Shown here: piece by piece, positions 30,129 to 38,611 of the stretch
Numbering within the stretch: position 1 is the first letter of the stretch
Layout of the letters: the number at the start of each line of letters is the position of its first letter
Assembly (NCBI GenBank): GCA_947491225.1
Contig: CANLIE010000021.1
Span: forward strand, 1-53,877
Reading direction: 5' to 3'
DNA: 53,877 nt
DNA from: an uncultured Cellulophaga sp.
GTDB lineage: Bacteria > Bacteroidota > Bacteroidia > Flavobacteriales > Flavobacteriaceae
Notes under the pieces: generated by a model
Databases searched by the model: none
Seen by the model: only the letters and a program-made list of their open reading frames with translations
What the model was told of the DNA's origin: nothing
Translations under genes and position numbers: made by a program

Positions 30129-31820
30129 ATGAGAATTTACTTAGTTATACTAATATTAACTTTATCAATCCATACAAAAGGTCAAGAAAAATACCCTAAA
30201 AATACGTTTCAATCTCCTTTAGATATTCCGTTAGTTTTAGCAGGTACTTTTGGGGAGTTACGTTCCAATCATTTTCATTCAGGTATTGATATAAAAACCC
30301 AGCAAAGAGAAGGGTTGCCTGTTTATGCAATAGAAAGTGCATCTGTTACCCGTATAAAAATATCGCATTGGGGATATGGAAAGGCTTTATACATAACACA
30401 CTCTAATGGTTATACGTCTGTATATGGCCACCTGCAAAAATTTTCTCCTAAAATTGAAAAATATATAAAAAAAATACAATACAAAAAACAATCTTATGAG
30501 GTTGAAGCTTTTCCTGATTATGGAGAATTAAAGGTAGATAAAGGTGAAATTATTGCTTATACTGGTAATACTGGAGGATCTTCTGGGCCACATCTTCATT
30601 TTGAAATTAGAAGTAGTGTATCTAGCAAGCCTATAAACCCCCTTTTGTATGGATATGAAGTAAGAGATGCAACTAACCCAATTTTATTAAACCTTTACGC
30701 TTATCCTTTAAGTAAAAATTCGCAGATAAATAAAAATGGAGATAAAACCCAAATAAATTTTATCAGACAAGCAGATGGTTCTTTTTTAGCAGACAAAACT
30801 TATGCCTTTGGCACTATAGGCATCGGATTTAATGGATATGATAGACAAGATATGGCCGCAAATAAAAATGGAATATATTCCGTACAACAACTGGTGAACG
30901 GTAAAGTATATTCTGATTTTAATTTTGAGACTTTCTCTTTTGCTGAAACTAGATATATTAACACATTAATAGATTATGACCACTTTGGAAAGTATAACCA
31001 GCGTATTGTAAAATGTTTTAAAGAACCTAGTAATAAATTAAGCATTTATAATACCCTACATAATGATGGTAAGATTGTAGTGAATGAAGGGTTAAGCTAT
31101 AACGTGGAGTTATTTTTAAAAGATTTAGCAGGAAATATTACTAAAGTAACCATCCCTATAGAAGGAAAAAAACAAAAAGTAAGGTCTCCTAAAAAAGTTG
31201 ATACTACTCAAAATTACCTAGTTTCAAAAAAACCAAACAATTATGATTTAGGAATTGCTAAAGTCTACTTTCCTGCAAATACTTTTTATAAAGATTTTTA
31301 TATTGACTTAAAAAAAGGGAATGACACCGTTAAAATACATAACAATAGAATTGCTGCCCATCGTAATTTTACAATTACTTTTGATGTAAGTAAATATACA
31401 TCAAAAGAAAAACAACAATTGTTTATTGCAAGACTTAACAGTAAACTAAAACCAAGCCATACAACTACGTATAAAAGAAGTAATACTTTTACAGCTAGAA
31501 CAAAAAACTTAGGAACTTATATTTTAGCAAAAGATACAGTTGCTCCTGTTATAACACCTAAAAATTTTAAAGAAAAACAATGGCTTAACAATTACAACTA
31601 TTTAAGTTTAGAAATCGTTGATGATTTAAGTGGTATTAGCACATATAATGCCTACCTTAATGGAGAATGGATATTAATGAGTTATGAATACAAAACAAAT
31701 ACCATTACATATGATTTTGATGATAAAATTCTGGATAAAAAAGAATGTAATCTTAAAATAATTGTAACAGACAATGTTGGTAATACCACAACTTATAAAA
31801 GTACCTTTTACAGAAAATAA
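30129..31820 (+). CDS. exported M23 family metallopeptidase
   Basis: A 563-residue peptidoglycan endopeptidase candidate. Signal peptide at 1-19 (YLVILILTLSIHTKGQ). The LytM/M23 domain (35-175) holds zinc ligands H50 and D54 (NHFHSGIDI) and the H155-L-H157 motif (GPHLHFEIR). The remaining 380 residues are beta-rich, probably binding or structural domains. All four zinc/catalytic motif residues are intact. A -7-like element TATTTTCG (30101-30108, one mismatch) lies 20 bases upstream. Confidence 0.92.
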   Translation: MRIYLVILILTLSIHTKGQEKYPKNTFQSPLDIPLVLAGTFGELRSNHFHSGIDIKTQQREGLPVYAIESASVTRIKISHWGYGKALYITHSNGYTSVYGHLQKFSPKIEKYIKKIQYKKQSYEVEAFPDYGELKVDKGEIIAYTGNTGGSSGPHLHFEIRSSVSSKPINPLLYGYEVRDATNPILLNLYAYPLSKNSQINKNGDKTQINFIRQADGSFLADKTYAFGTIGIGFNGYDRQDMAANKNGIYSVQQLVNGKVYSDFNFETFSFAETRYINTLIDYDHFGKYNQRIVKCFKEPSNKLSIYNTLHNDGKIVVNEGLSYNVELFLKDLAGNITKVTIPIEGKKQKVRSPKKVDTTQNYLVSKKPNNYDLGIAKVYFPANTFYKDFYIDLKKGNDTVKIHNNRIAAHRNFTITFDVSKYTSKEKQQLFIARLNSKLKPSHTTTYKRSNTFTARTKNLGTYILAKDTVAPVITPKNFKEKQWLNNYNYLSLEIVDDLSGISTYNAYLNGEWILMSYEYKTNTITYDFDDKILDKKECNLKIIVTDNVGNTTTYKSTFYRK

Positions 31821-32010
31821 CGACTACTAAAGTGTTTTGGTTAAGTTCTAAAGTAATATAATATATATTATCTTAAAAATATTAAATTTTAGTTATGATT
31901 TCACAAAATTTCAAAGACTGTTTCATGAATTGCAGTAATCTTATTAAACAATCAAAATTCAATAACCAATACTTTGGGTAAGAAACTCACAAAACATAGA
32001 ACAACATACT

Positions 32011-32048
32011 ATTCCCTATTTTAAAGTTTTTTATTTAAAATAAGGAAT
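32011..32048 (+). promoter_or_regulatory. hairpin in the leader of the 32063 gene
   Basis: ATTCCCTATTTTAAA (32011-32025) pairs with TTTAAAATAAGGAAT (32034-32048), 14 of 15 positions paired, loop of 8 bases. It ends 14 bases before the start codon at 32063. There is no T run after it, so a terminator is unlikely; a control element of translation or mRNA stability is possible. Confidence 0.4.
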
Positions 32049-32062
32049 GTAATTTTAGAAAA

Positions 32063-32734
32063 ATGAAAAAAATAATATTATTTATTACACTTCTATCCCT
32101 AAACTTATTACTAGCCCAGAAAAACATATACGAAAATCAAAATTTTGATGAGCTCAGTAAAAATCATAAAATAATTGCTATAACACCCTTTATTAGCAAC
32201 TTAGAGCTAAAAGACAACATCTCTGAACAAGAATTAAAAGCGCTTGAAAAAAAAGAAGGTTATACAGTACAAAACGCATTAGAGACTTATTTCTTAAGAG
32301 GTAAAAAGAAGAAAAAATATGTTGTTAGTTTTCAAAATATAGAAAACACAAACGCTATATTAAGTCAACATAAAATTACTTACCAAAATATAGATGTATA
32401 CACAATTGAAGAACTATCCAAAATATTAAACGTAGATGCCATTGTAAGTGGTAATTTAGATATAAACGTACTACTATCTAAAGGAGTTTCTACAAAATTT
32501 AGCTTTATGGATTACTTTAATGGCAATGCCAATTATGGGCGCATAGGAATTAAAGTAAGTGATGGTAATTCTGGAAAACTACTTTGGAAATATGAAAAGA
32601 AAATCAACAAGAAATCAGGTAAAAACACCCAAGATCTTATTGATGGTATGATGAAAAAAGCCACTCGTAAATTTCCTTATGAGAAAGAAAGGTTAAGGTT
32701 AAAAAAGAGAAAGAAAAAAACTAACTTTCCATAA
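32063..32734 (+). CDS. exported hypothetical protein
   Basis: A 223-residue protein with a signal peptide (KKIILFITLLSLNLLLAQ). The mature part has a pattern NHKIIAITPFISN...VQNALETYF...LSKILNVDAIVSGNLD...GKLLWKYEKKIN, which resembles the alpha/beta fold of periplasmic LpoB/CsgG-like proteins (a helix followed by the strand VDAIVSG). I do not recognise a named family. The C-terminus is very basic (RLRLKKRKKKTNFP). It overlaps the convergent cysteine desulfurase gene by 14 bases. Confidence 0.72.
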   Translation: MKKIILFITLLSLNLLLAQKNIYENQNFDELSKNHKIIAITPFISNLELKDNISEQELKALEKKEGYTVQNALETYFLRGKKKKKYVVSFQNIENTNAILSQHKITYQNIDVYTIEELSKILNVDAIVSGNLDINVLLSKGVSTKFSFMDYFNGNANYGRIGIKVSDGNSGKLLWKYEKKINKKSGKNTQDLIDGMMKKATRKFPYEKERLRLKKRKKKTNFP

Positions 32735-33869
32735 ACTCTTTTAGTACTTCTATTACATAATCTAATTGCTCCTTAGTATTAAACTTAGAAAAAGAAAAAC
32801 GTAATGATGGTTTTTTAAGATCATTATCACTCAATACCTCACTCAATACATGAGATCCTTTGCTGCTACCAGACTGGCAAGCACTACCTTTAGAACAAGC
32901 TATTCCTTTTATATCTAGATGAAACAAAAGCATCATAGCTTTTTGATTTTCGATGGGCAAACATACATTTACCAATGTATATATACTCTTATCTATATCA
33001 CCAGATAGCCCATTAAACTTGACTTCTGGAATTTCATTGCTTATTTTATCTATGAAATAACTTTTTAAGCCAGTAACATAAGCTTGTTCTTCCTCTAAAT
33101 TATTATAAGATAAAACAAATGCCTCTTCTAACCCAACTATATTATGATATGGTTCTGTTCCTGCTCTAAAACCACGTTCTTGCGCCCCACCAAAAATAAG
33201 AGGTTTAAGATTCTTGTCTTTTTTAATATATGCAAAACCAATTCCTTTTGGACCATGAAATTTGTGAGCAGCTGCTGTTAAAAAGTCTACGGGTGTTTCT
33301 TGTACATCCCAGACATAATGCCCTACAGACTGCACTGTATCTGAGTGAAAAAGTGCGTTGTTTTCTTTACACAAATTGCATACAGCACTTATGTCTAATT
33401 TATTTCCTATTTCATTGTTTATATGCATTAAACTAACCAGTTTTTTAGAATTATCTTGCAATAATAATTCTTCCAGATGTTTTAAATCTGGATTTCCGTT
33501 AGCGTCTAAGTTTACAAAATGTAAGTTAATACCATACTCTTTTTTCAATTCGTCTACGGTATGCAAAACTGCATGATGCTCTATTCTAGATGTAATAATT
33601 GCCTTAACATCCAAATCCCTAACCGCAGACCTTAAAATCATATTATCAGCTTCTGTTCCGCCTGAAGTAAATATTATTTCAGATGGATGTGCATTTATAT
33701 ATTTAGCAATGGTTTTTCTTGTTTTTTCTATGGCAGTTTTAGCTGTTCTCCCAAAACTGTGTGCAGAAGATGGGTTACCATAACAACTAGCTAAAGCATC
33801 CTGCATTTTAATAATAACCTCTTCTCTAACCTGTGTTGTAGCTGCACTATCTAAATAAATTTTTTGCAT
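32721..33869 (-). CDS. cysteine desulfurase (NifS/IscS type)
   Basis: A PLP enzyme taking sulfur from cysteine for Fe-S clusters and thiolation. The 382 residues show YLDSAATTQV, TSGGTEADNM (69-78), the PLP lysine K203 (AAHKFHGPKG) and the active-site loop CSKGSACQSG with C331 as the probable catalytic cysteine. The motif and length are of class I (IscS/NifS), not SufS. It is alone, without suf or isc neighbours. A 20-bp perfect inverted repeat sits 4 bases upstream of the start codon. Confidence 0.93.
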   Translation of the reverse strand: MQKIYLDSAATTQVREEVIIKMQDALASCYGNPSSAHSFGRTAKTAIEKTRKTIAKYINAHPSEIIFTSGGTEADNMILRSAVRDLDVKAIITSRIEHHAVLHTVDELKKEYGINLHFVNLDANGNPDLKHLEELLLQDNSKKLVSLMHINNEIGNKLDISAVCNLCKENNALFHSDTVQSVGHYVWDVQETPVDFLTAAAHKFHGPKGIGFAYIKKDKNLKPLIFGGAQERGFRAGTEPYHNIVGLEEAFVLSYNNLEEEQAYVTGLKSYFIDKISNEIPEVKFNGLSGDIDKSIYTLVNVCLPIENQKAMMLLFHLDIKGIACSKGSACQSGSSKGSHVLSEVLSDNDLKKPSLRFSFSKFNTKEQLDYVIEVLKEFMES

Positions 33870-33873
33870 CAGA

Positions 33874-33925
33874 ATTTATTTAATTTTAAATCCCCCAAAA
33901 ATAGAGGATTTAAAATTAAATAAAT
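33874..33925. repeat. 20-bp perfect inverted repeat in the cysteine desulfurase leader
   Basis: ATTTATTTAATTTTAAATCC (33874-33893) and its exact complement GGATTTAAAATTAAATAAAT (33906-33925) are separated by 12 bases. It is in a divergent promoter region, 4 bases in front of the desulfurase start (33869) and 53 bases from the lipoprotein start (33979). As RNA of the desulfurase transcript it would form a very stable hairpin just before the start codon; as DNA it could be an operator. Confidence 0.7.
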
Positions 33926-33965
33926 CTAAAAAAGTTAAAAACTATATTTTTTAATCAAAAACTTT

Positions 33966-33973
33966 TACATTTG
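33966..33973 (+). promoter_or_regulatory. -7 promoter element, implying a nearly leaderless mRNA
   Basis: TACATTTG at 33966-33973 matches TAnnTTTG perfectly. The start codon of the lipoprotein gene is at 33979, only 6 bases on, where transcription would also be expected to start. The -33 region has no clear TTG. Confidence 0.4.
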
Positions 33974-33978
33974 GTATT

Positions 33979-34485
33979 ATGAAGAAACTTATCCTTATAA
34001 GCACATTATTTCTCTTTATTTCATGTAGTGATGGTGACTTACAAATTGAAACATTAGATTTTGATAGTGTTGTAGCTCAAAATTGTGGAACACTATCTAC
34101 AAACACAACTCTTTTTTTTAAAATTGATGGTAATGAAGCTTTAATTTTAACTCTACAATCTGATATCTTAAAAAATGAAGCCACAACCGAAGATATTATA
34201 AGCGTAATTCCTAGCGAATCTAAATTAGTCTACCGTACTTTTTCTGATAATATTTCTAAAAATTATTTTTGTGACACTCTTCCTCCTATTGCCCCAACAG
34301 TTACTGAAGAAATAGAAGCTGCCAATGGGTCTGTTATTATAAAAACTGTAGCTGGTGAAAATGACACTTTTATACACACTATATCACTTAGCAACATAAC
34401 ACTATTAAAAGGGGATGGAACACGTATTACGGATTTAACAATAAGTAATTTTACCAAGGACAAAGAACTAACCACTACTAAATAA
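33979..34485 (+). CDS. hypothetical lipoprotein
   Basis: A 168-residue lipoprotein: signal KKLILISTLFLFISC with the lipobox cysteine near residue 16, then SDGDLQIETLDFDSVVAQNC. The mature part appears beta-rich, with a repeated I-x-x-T/S pattern and three further cysteines in total, and no recognised domain. Convergent with the Smr-domain gene downstream. Function unknown. Confidence 0.75.
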   Translation: MKKLILISTLFLFISCSDGDLQIETLDFDSVVAQNCGTLSTNTTLFFKIDGNEALILTLQSDILKNEATTEDIISVIPSESKLVYRTFSDNISKNYFCDTLPPIAPTVTEEIEAANGSVIIKTVAGENDTFIHTISLSNITLLKGDGTRITDLTISNFTKDKELTTTK

Positions 34486-34501
34486 TAAATTCTTAGTGGA
34501 A

Positions 34502-35047
34502 TTAATTTTGAAAAAAATAAACTTCAGTTGCTCCTAACCCATATTTTTTATAGTCTGCATCATAAAACTTTAGATTATCATATTTATGAAATAAATAACC
34601 AAGTTCTTGTTTTAGAACTCCCTCACCTACTCCATGTATAAAAACAATTTTTTGAATTCTTTTTTGAATAGCAAAATTTAATTGACGCTTAGCAGTTTCT
34701 AATTGAAGATTTAGTATGTCAAAATTACTCATTCCCTTACTAGACTTTATTAATTGATTAATATGCAAATCAACCTCCATTTTAGGAATATTTCTCTCCT
34801 TTTGTTTTAATGTCTTAGTATTTTTTCTTTTAGTTTGCTCTTTTTCTTTTTTAATTTTAGCTATTTCGTAGTTAGAAACAGTTATGGAATTATTAACACC
34901 AACCTTGATTAATTCATTAGAATCATATTTAACAAGAAAACCCATATCTGTTTCCACACTAACAGAAGTATCACTTATTGCCGTAATGATTCCAGAAATG
35001 GTATCATCTAAAACCTCTACTTTATCTCCTATTTTAAATTGAATCAT
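34502..35047 (-). CDS. Smr-domain protein (MutS2-like C-terminal domain)
   Basis: A 181-residue protein: N-terminal SH3-like segment KIGDKVEVLDDTISGIITAI, a basic linker (KEKEQTKRKNTKTLKQKER), then the Smr domain with MEVDLHI and IVFIHGVGEGVLKQEL. Smr domains bind or nick nucleic acids. It is often labelled MutS because of the shared C-terminal domain, but the MutS ATPase is absent and full length is much shorter. Divergent from the DUF2752 gene. Confidence 0.88.
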   Translation of the reverse strand: MIQFKIGDKVEVLDDTISGIITAISDTSVSVETDMGFLVKYDSNELIKVGVNNSITVSNYEIAKIKKEKEQTKRKNTKTLKQKERNIPKMEVDLHINQLIKSSKGMSNFDILNLQLETAKRQLNFAIQKRIQKIVFIHGVGEGVLKQELGYLFHKYDNLKFYDADYKKYGLGATEVYFFQN

Positions 35048-35170
35048 AGTTCTTTTACTTTACCTTTTTACAAAGCAAATAAATGTGTGTCAAAAATAAA
35101 TAATTGCATTTTATTTTCAATCCACAAAAATAATAGTATTTTTCCAACGTTAAAACTCAATAGCAGTGAA

Positions 35171-35470
35171 ATGCCACTAATAGTATTTTTCTTTAAAGCA
35201 TCTGATTATATGCTTCCTTGCTTAAATAAAAAGCTTTTAGGAGTAGATTGTCCTGGTTGTGGCATACAAAGATCCATTGCATTGATTTTTCAAGGAGATT
35301 TAGCAGGTGCATTTAAAATGTATCCTGCAATTTACACACTATTATTTCTTTTTGGATTTATAGGAGTAAATTATTTTTACAAAATAAAGTATGCTAACAA
35401 AATAATACCTATTCTAGCTATTTTTAATGTAGTTTTAATTTTAACTAATTATATTTATAAATTTATTTAA
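35171..35470 (+). CDS. DUF2752 membrane protein
   Basis: A protein of about 99 residues. I take the ATG at 35171; the frame is open further upstream to 35039, but that part overlaps the divergent gene and is not typical of the family. The signature LPCLNKKLLGVDCPGCGIQR (cysteines in C-P-G-C-G-x-Q-R) is DUF2752, followed by two membrane helices. Function unknown; the CxxC pair may bind metal. It begins a three-gene cluster of small cysteine-motif membrane proteins. Confidence 0.85.
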   Translation: MPLIVFFFKASDYMLPCLNKKLLGVDCPGCGIQRSIALIFQGDLAGAFKMYPAIYTLLFLFGFIGVNYFYKIKYANKIIPILAIFNVVLILTNYIYKFI

Positions 35471-35486
35471 CCAATCTTTTAAAATT

Positions 35487-35813
35487 ATGGAACAACAAAA
35501 ATTACCTAATGGTACAATGATAATAGTTCTTGGTATTCTAGGTTACCTATGCTGCTGCTTTGCAGGTATAGGAATCATACCATCTGCTATTGCTTTTTTT
35601 ATGGCGAAAAAATCTGAGAAAATGTATGCAGAAAATCCAGAATTATATGACAATGCCAGCCAAATAAAAACAGGTAAAATAATCGCCTTAATTGCAGTAA
35701 TTCTAAATATTTTAATAATTATTAGATGGATTTATGTTTTTGCAACAGGAGGAATGGATGCTATAGAAAATATTTGGAGTGAGGCTATGGAGCAAATTGA
35801 TAACGCACAATAA
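35487..35813 (+). CDS. CCC-motif membrane protein
   Basis: A 108-residue membrane protein with two helices. The first has GYLCCCFAGIGIIPSAIAFFMAKKS, with three adjacent cysteines, then MYAENPELYDN and a second helix after KTGKIIALIAVILNI. This combination is found in flavobacterial proteins known as CCC-motif membrane proteins. The function is unknown. It starts 16 bases after the DUF2752 gene and precedes a paralogue by 6 bases. Confidence 0.85.
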   Translation: MEQQKLPNGTMIIVLGILGYLCCCFAGIGIIPSAIAFFMAKKSEKMYAENPELYDNASQIKTGKIIALIAVILNILIIIRWIYVFATGGMDAIENIWSEAMEQIDNAQ

Positions 35814-35819
35814 TAAATT

Positions 35820-36134
35820 ATGCATAAAGAAGAATTACCTGGAGCCAGTTCTGCCTTAACAATGGGTATTGTAGGTTTAATAACAACTGCTTTGTGTTGT
35901 GGCCCATTTGGGTCTATTTTTTGCTTTATTGGTTTATCTAATGCAAAAAAAGCAAAAAAATTGTATCTGCAAAACCCTGATTTATACATTAACTATAATA
36001 ATGCTAATATTGGTAGAATATTATCCATTATTGGTTTGGTATTAGCTGGTATGTGGCTTTTATTCATTATTCTTTATTTTGGAGTTATAATTGCTGCTAT
36101 AACAGCTGGAAGTATGGACGGTATGCAATACTAA
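35820..36134 (+). CDS. CCC-motif-like membrane protein, paralogue of the upstream gene
   Basis: A 104-residue membrane protein with the same plan as its upstream neighbour: helix 1 with ALCCGPFGSIFCFIGLSNAKKAKKLY, then LQNPDLYINYNNANIGRILSIIGLVLAGM and a second helix. The triple cysteine has become CC plus a later C. The shared L-Y-x-x-N-P-(E/D)-L-Y linker supports duplication. Last gene before a terminator at 36155-36194. Confidence 0.83.
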   Translation: MHKEELPGASSALTMGIVGLITTALCCGPFGSIFCFIGLSNAKKAKKLYLQNPDLYINYNNANIGRILSIIGLVLAGMWLLFIILYFGVIIAAITAGSMDGMQY

Positions 36135-36154
36135 CTTGTAGAATGTTATAAATT

Positions 36155-36194
36155 AAAAAAATCCCAAAACAATATATATGTTTTGGGATTTTTT
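36155..36194. terminator. bidirectional terminator between the CCC cluster and recQ
   Basis: AAAAAATCCCAAAAC (about 36155-36170) pairs with GTTTTGGGATTTTTT (36180-36194), loop AATATATAT. Fully paired A and T tracts on both sides allow termination of both convergent units. Confidence 0.9.
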
Positions 36195-36209
36195 ATCATC
36201 AATTTAATT

Positions 36210-38411
36210 TTAATTTGCTACTTCGCTAATGAATTTTAGTCGGTACAAGCGTAGTTCTTCATCTTCATAATCACCATCAAACTCATCAATAGCAGCTTCT
36301 ATACTATCGGTTTCAGCCTCCAAAAAATAGTCATGTATTTCTTCTTGTTGGTCTTCATCCAATGTTTCATCTACCCAATAGTTTATGTTGAGCTTAGTTC
36401 CACTATAGACAATTAATTCCATTTCCTTTATCAGTTCAGATAAAGTCAAGCCTTTTGCATCTGCAATATCAGTCAGTGGTAATTTTCTATCTACGTTTTG
36501 AATAACATATAATTTTAATGCTGAGTTTGCTCCAGTACTTTTTACTACCAGATCATCTGGTCGTATAATATCATTATCTTCAACGTATTTAACAATAAGT
36601 TCTATAAATGGTTTTCCGTATTTTTTTGCTTTTCCCTCACCTACTCCGTGTATATTCAGCATATCTTCCATACTTATAGGGTACTTAAGTGCCATATCAT
36701 CTATAGAAGGATCCTGAAAAACAACAAATGGTGGCACTCCTTGTTTTTTGGCTTCAGACTTTCTAAGCTGTTTTAACAATTGAGCCAATTCTTTATCTGC
36801 AACACCTCCAGAACTTTTAGCAGCACTAACTATAGCATCATCATTTTCCTGACTATACACATGATCCTTAGTCATCATAAATGATATAGGATTGCTTAAA
36901 AACTCATTGCCTTTATCTGTAACTCTTAAAATTCCATATTGCTCAATCTCTTTACGCAAATATCCTGCTACCAAAGTTTGACGAATTAATGCCATCCAAT
37001 AGCCTGCATCTTTGTCTGCTCCTATACCAAAAAATTCTTTTTCATCTGTTTTATGAGATAATATGAGTGCGTTCTTTTTACCAGTCAAAGTATTTACAAT
37101 TTCTTTGGATTTAAATTTTTCCATAGTTCCTTGTACTACTTTTATAAGCTTTAGTACATTATCTTTTGCTTCAACTTTTTCTTTAGGATTACGGGCATTA
37201 TCATCCATATCTGCACCTTCTCCATTTACCTCATCAAATTCTTCTCCAAAATAATGAAGGAGAAACTTTCTTCTAGACATTGAAGTTTCTGCAAAAGCAA
37301 CAACTTCTTGCAACAATGCATTTCCTATTTCTTGTTCTGCTACAGGTTTACCAGACATAAACTTTTCTAGTTTCTCTATATCCTTGTATGAGTAGAGAGC
37401 CAAACAATGTCCTTCTCCTCCATCTCTACCTGCTCTACCAGTTTCTTGGTAATAACTTTCTAAACTCTTTGGAATATCATGGTGTATAACGAAACGAACA
37501 TCTGGCTTGTCTATACCCATACCAAAGGCAATTGTTGCTACAACTACTTCTACTTCTTCCATTAAAAACATATCTTGATAACGAGATCTTGTTTTGGAAT
37601 CAAAACCAGCATGATAAGGCACTGCATTAATCCCGTTTACTTGAAGAATTTGTGACAATTCTTCAACTTTTTTACGGCTTAAGCAATAAATAATACCGGA
37701 TTTACCTGAATTTTGTTTTACAAACCGTATAATATCAGCTTCAATGTTCTTTGTTTTTGGTCGCACTTCATAGAACAAATTCGGTCTATTAAAAGAGGCC
37801 TTAAACAACTTAGCATCTGTAATACCAAGGTTTTTAACAATGTCTTCTTGCACTTTTGGTGTTGCAGTTGCAGTAAGTCCAATCATAGGAATACTATGCC
37901 CTAAGCGATCAACAATAGATTTTAAGTTACGATATTCTGGTCTAAAGTCATGTCCCCATTCAGAAATACAATGTGCCTCATCTACTGCAACAAATGATAT
38001 TTTTACTGATTGAAGAAATTCCACATAGTCATTCTTTGTCAAAGACTCTGGAGCTACGTATAATAATTTAGTAACACCATTTACAATATCTTCTTTAACT
38101 TCTTTTATCTGTGTCTTGGTCAATGATGAATTTAAAACATGGGCTACTCCTTTTTCAGATGATATACCACGTATAGCATCTACTTGATTTTTCATTAATG
38201 CGATTAAAGGAGAAACAACAATAGCTGTACCCTCTTGCATTAATGCTGGTAGCTGATAACAAAGGGATTTACCCCCGCCAGTAGGCATTATAACAAAAGT
38301 ATTTTTACCTTGTAATAAGTTATTGACCACACTCTCTTGAAGACCTTTAAATTTATTAAAGCCAAAATGCTTCTTTAATGAAGTGTGTAAATCAATTTTT
38401 GAAAGACTCAT
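36210..38411 (-). CDS. recQ: ATP-dependent DNA helicase RecQ
   Basis: A 3'-5' DNA helicase of repair and recombination, 733 residues. Motif I is TGGGKSLC (44-51), motif II DEAH (144-147), later SGIIYCLSRKKVEELS and QETGRAGRDG. The RQC region and HRDC domain follow (AELRLYR-like end replaced by MEDMLNIHGVGEGKAKKYG), then an acidic C-terminal tail with many D and E (DYEDEE). Flavobacterial RecQ proteins carry this tail. A perfect -7 element for it may be 38503-38496. Confidence 0.95.
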   Translation of the reverse strand: MSLSKIDLHTSLKKHFGFNKFKGLQESVVNNLLQGKNTFVIMPTGGGKSLCYQLPALMQEGTAIVVSPLIALMKNQVDAIRGISSEKGVAHVLNSSLTKTQIKEVKEDIVNGVTKLLYVAPESLTKNDYVEFLQSVKISFVAVDEAHCISEWGHDFRPEYRNLKSIVDRLGHSIPMIGLTATATPKVQEDIVKNLGITDAKLFKASFNRPNLFYEVRPKTKNIEADIIRFVKQNSGKSGIIYCLSRKKVEELSQILQVNGINAVPYHAGFDSKTRSRYQDMFLMEEVEVVVATIAFGMGIDKPDVRFVIHHDIPKSLESYYQETGRAGRDGGEGHCLALYSYKDIEKLEKFMSGKPVAEQEIGNALLQEVVAFAETSMSRRKFLLHYFGEEFDEVNGEGADMDDNARNPKEKVEAKDNVLKLIKVVQGTMEKFKSKEIVNTLTGKKNALILSHKTDEKEFFGIGADKDAGYWMALIRQTLVAGYLRKEIEQYGILRVTDKGNEFLSNPISFMMTKDHVYSQENDDAIVSAAKSSGGVADKELAQLLKQLRKSEAKKQGVPPFVVFQDPSIDDMALKYPISMEDMLNIHGVGEGKAKKYGKPFIELIVKYVEDNDIIRPDDLVVKSTGANSALKLYVIQNVDRKLPLTDIADAKGLTLSELIKEMELIVYSGTKLNINYWVDETLDEDQQEEIHDYFLEAETDSIEAAIDEFDGDYEDEELRLYRLKFISEVAN

Positions 38412-38495
38412 AAATGTAATAGAGTTGTGTTTAATATTATTTTTTAAAGAAGTTTCAATATACTCTTTTTTTAGTATTCATTCCTAAATTTCAGT

Positions 38496-38503
38496 CAAAT
38501 TTA
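38496..38503 (-). promoter_or_regulatory. -7 promoter element of recQ
   Basis: The minus strand reads TAAATTTG at 38503-38496, a perfect TAnnTTTG, 85 bases upstream of the recQ start codon. Several AT-rich copies of CAAATT nearby make chance possible. Confidence 0.35.
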
Positions 38504-38545
38504 ATTTCAATCAAATTAACAGTGCTACATAAAAATAAGTTTATG

Positions 38546-38553
38546 TAATTTTG
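38546..38553 (+). promoter_or_regulatory. -7 promoter element of the kpsF-tatC-lptB group
   Basis: TAATTTTG at 38546-38553 is a perfect TAnnTTTG, 58 bases upstream of the TTG start of the isomerase gene. The expected start of transcription is near 38560. No clear -33 TTG. Confidence 0.4.
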
Positions 38554-38611
38554 TATAATAATAAAGATAATATTTCTTTTTGTAAAAACAACTAATAATC
38601 ATAACATAACA

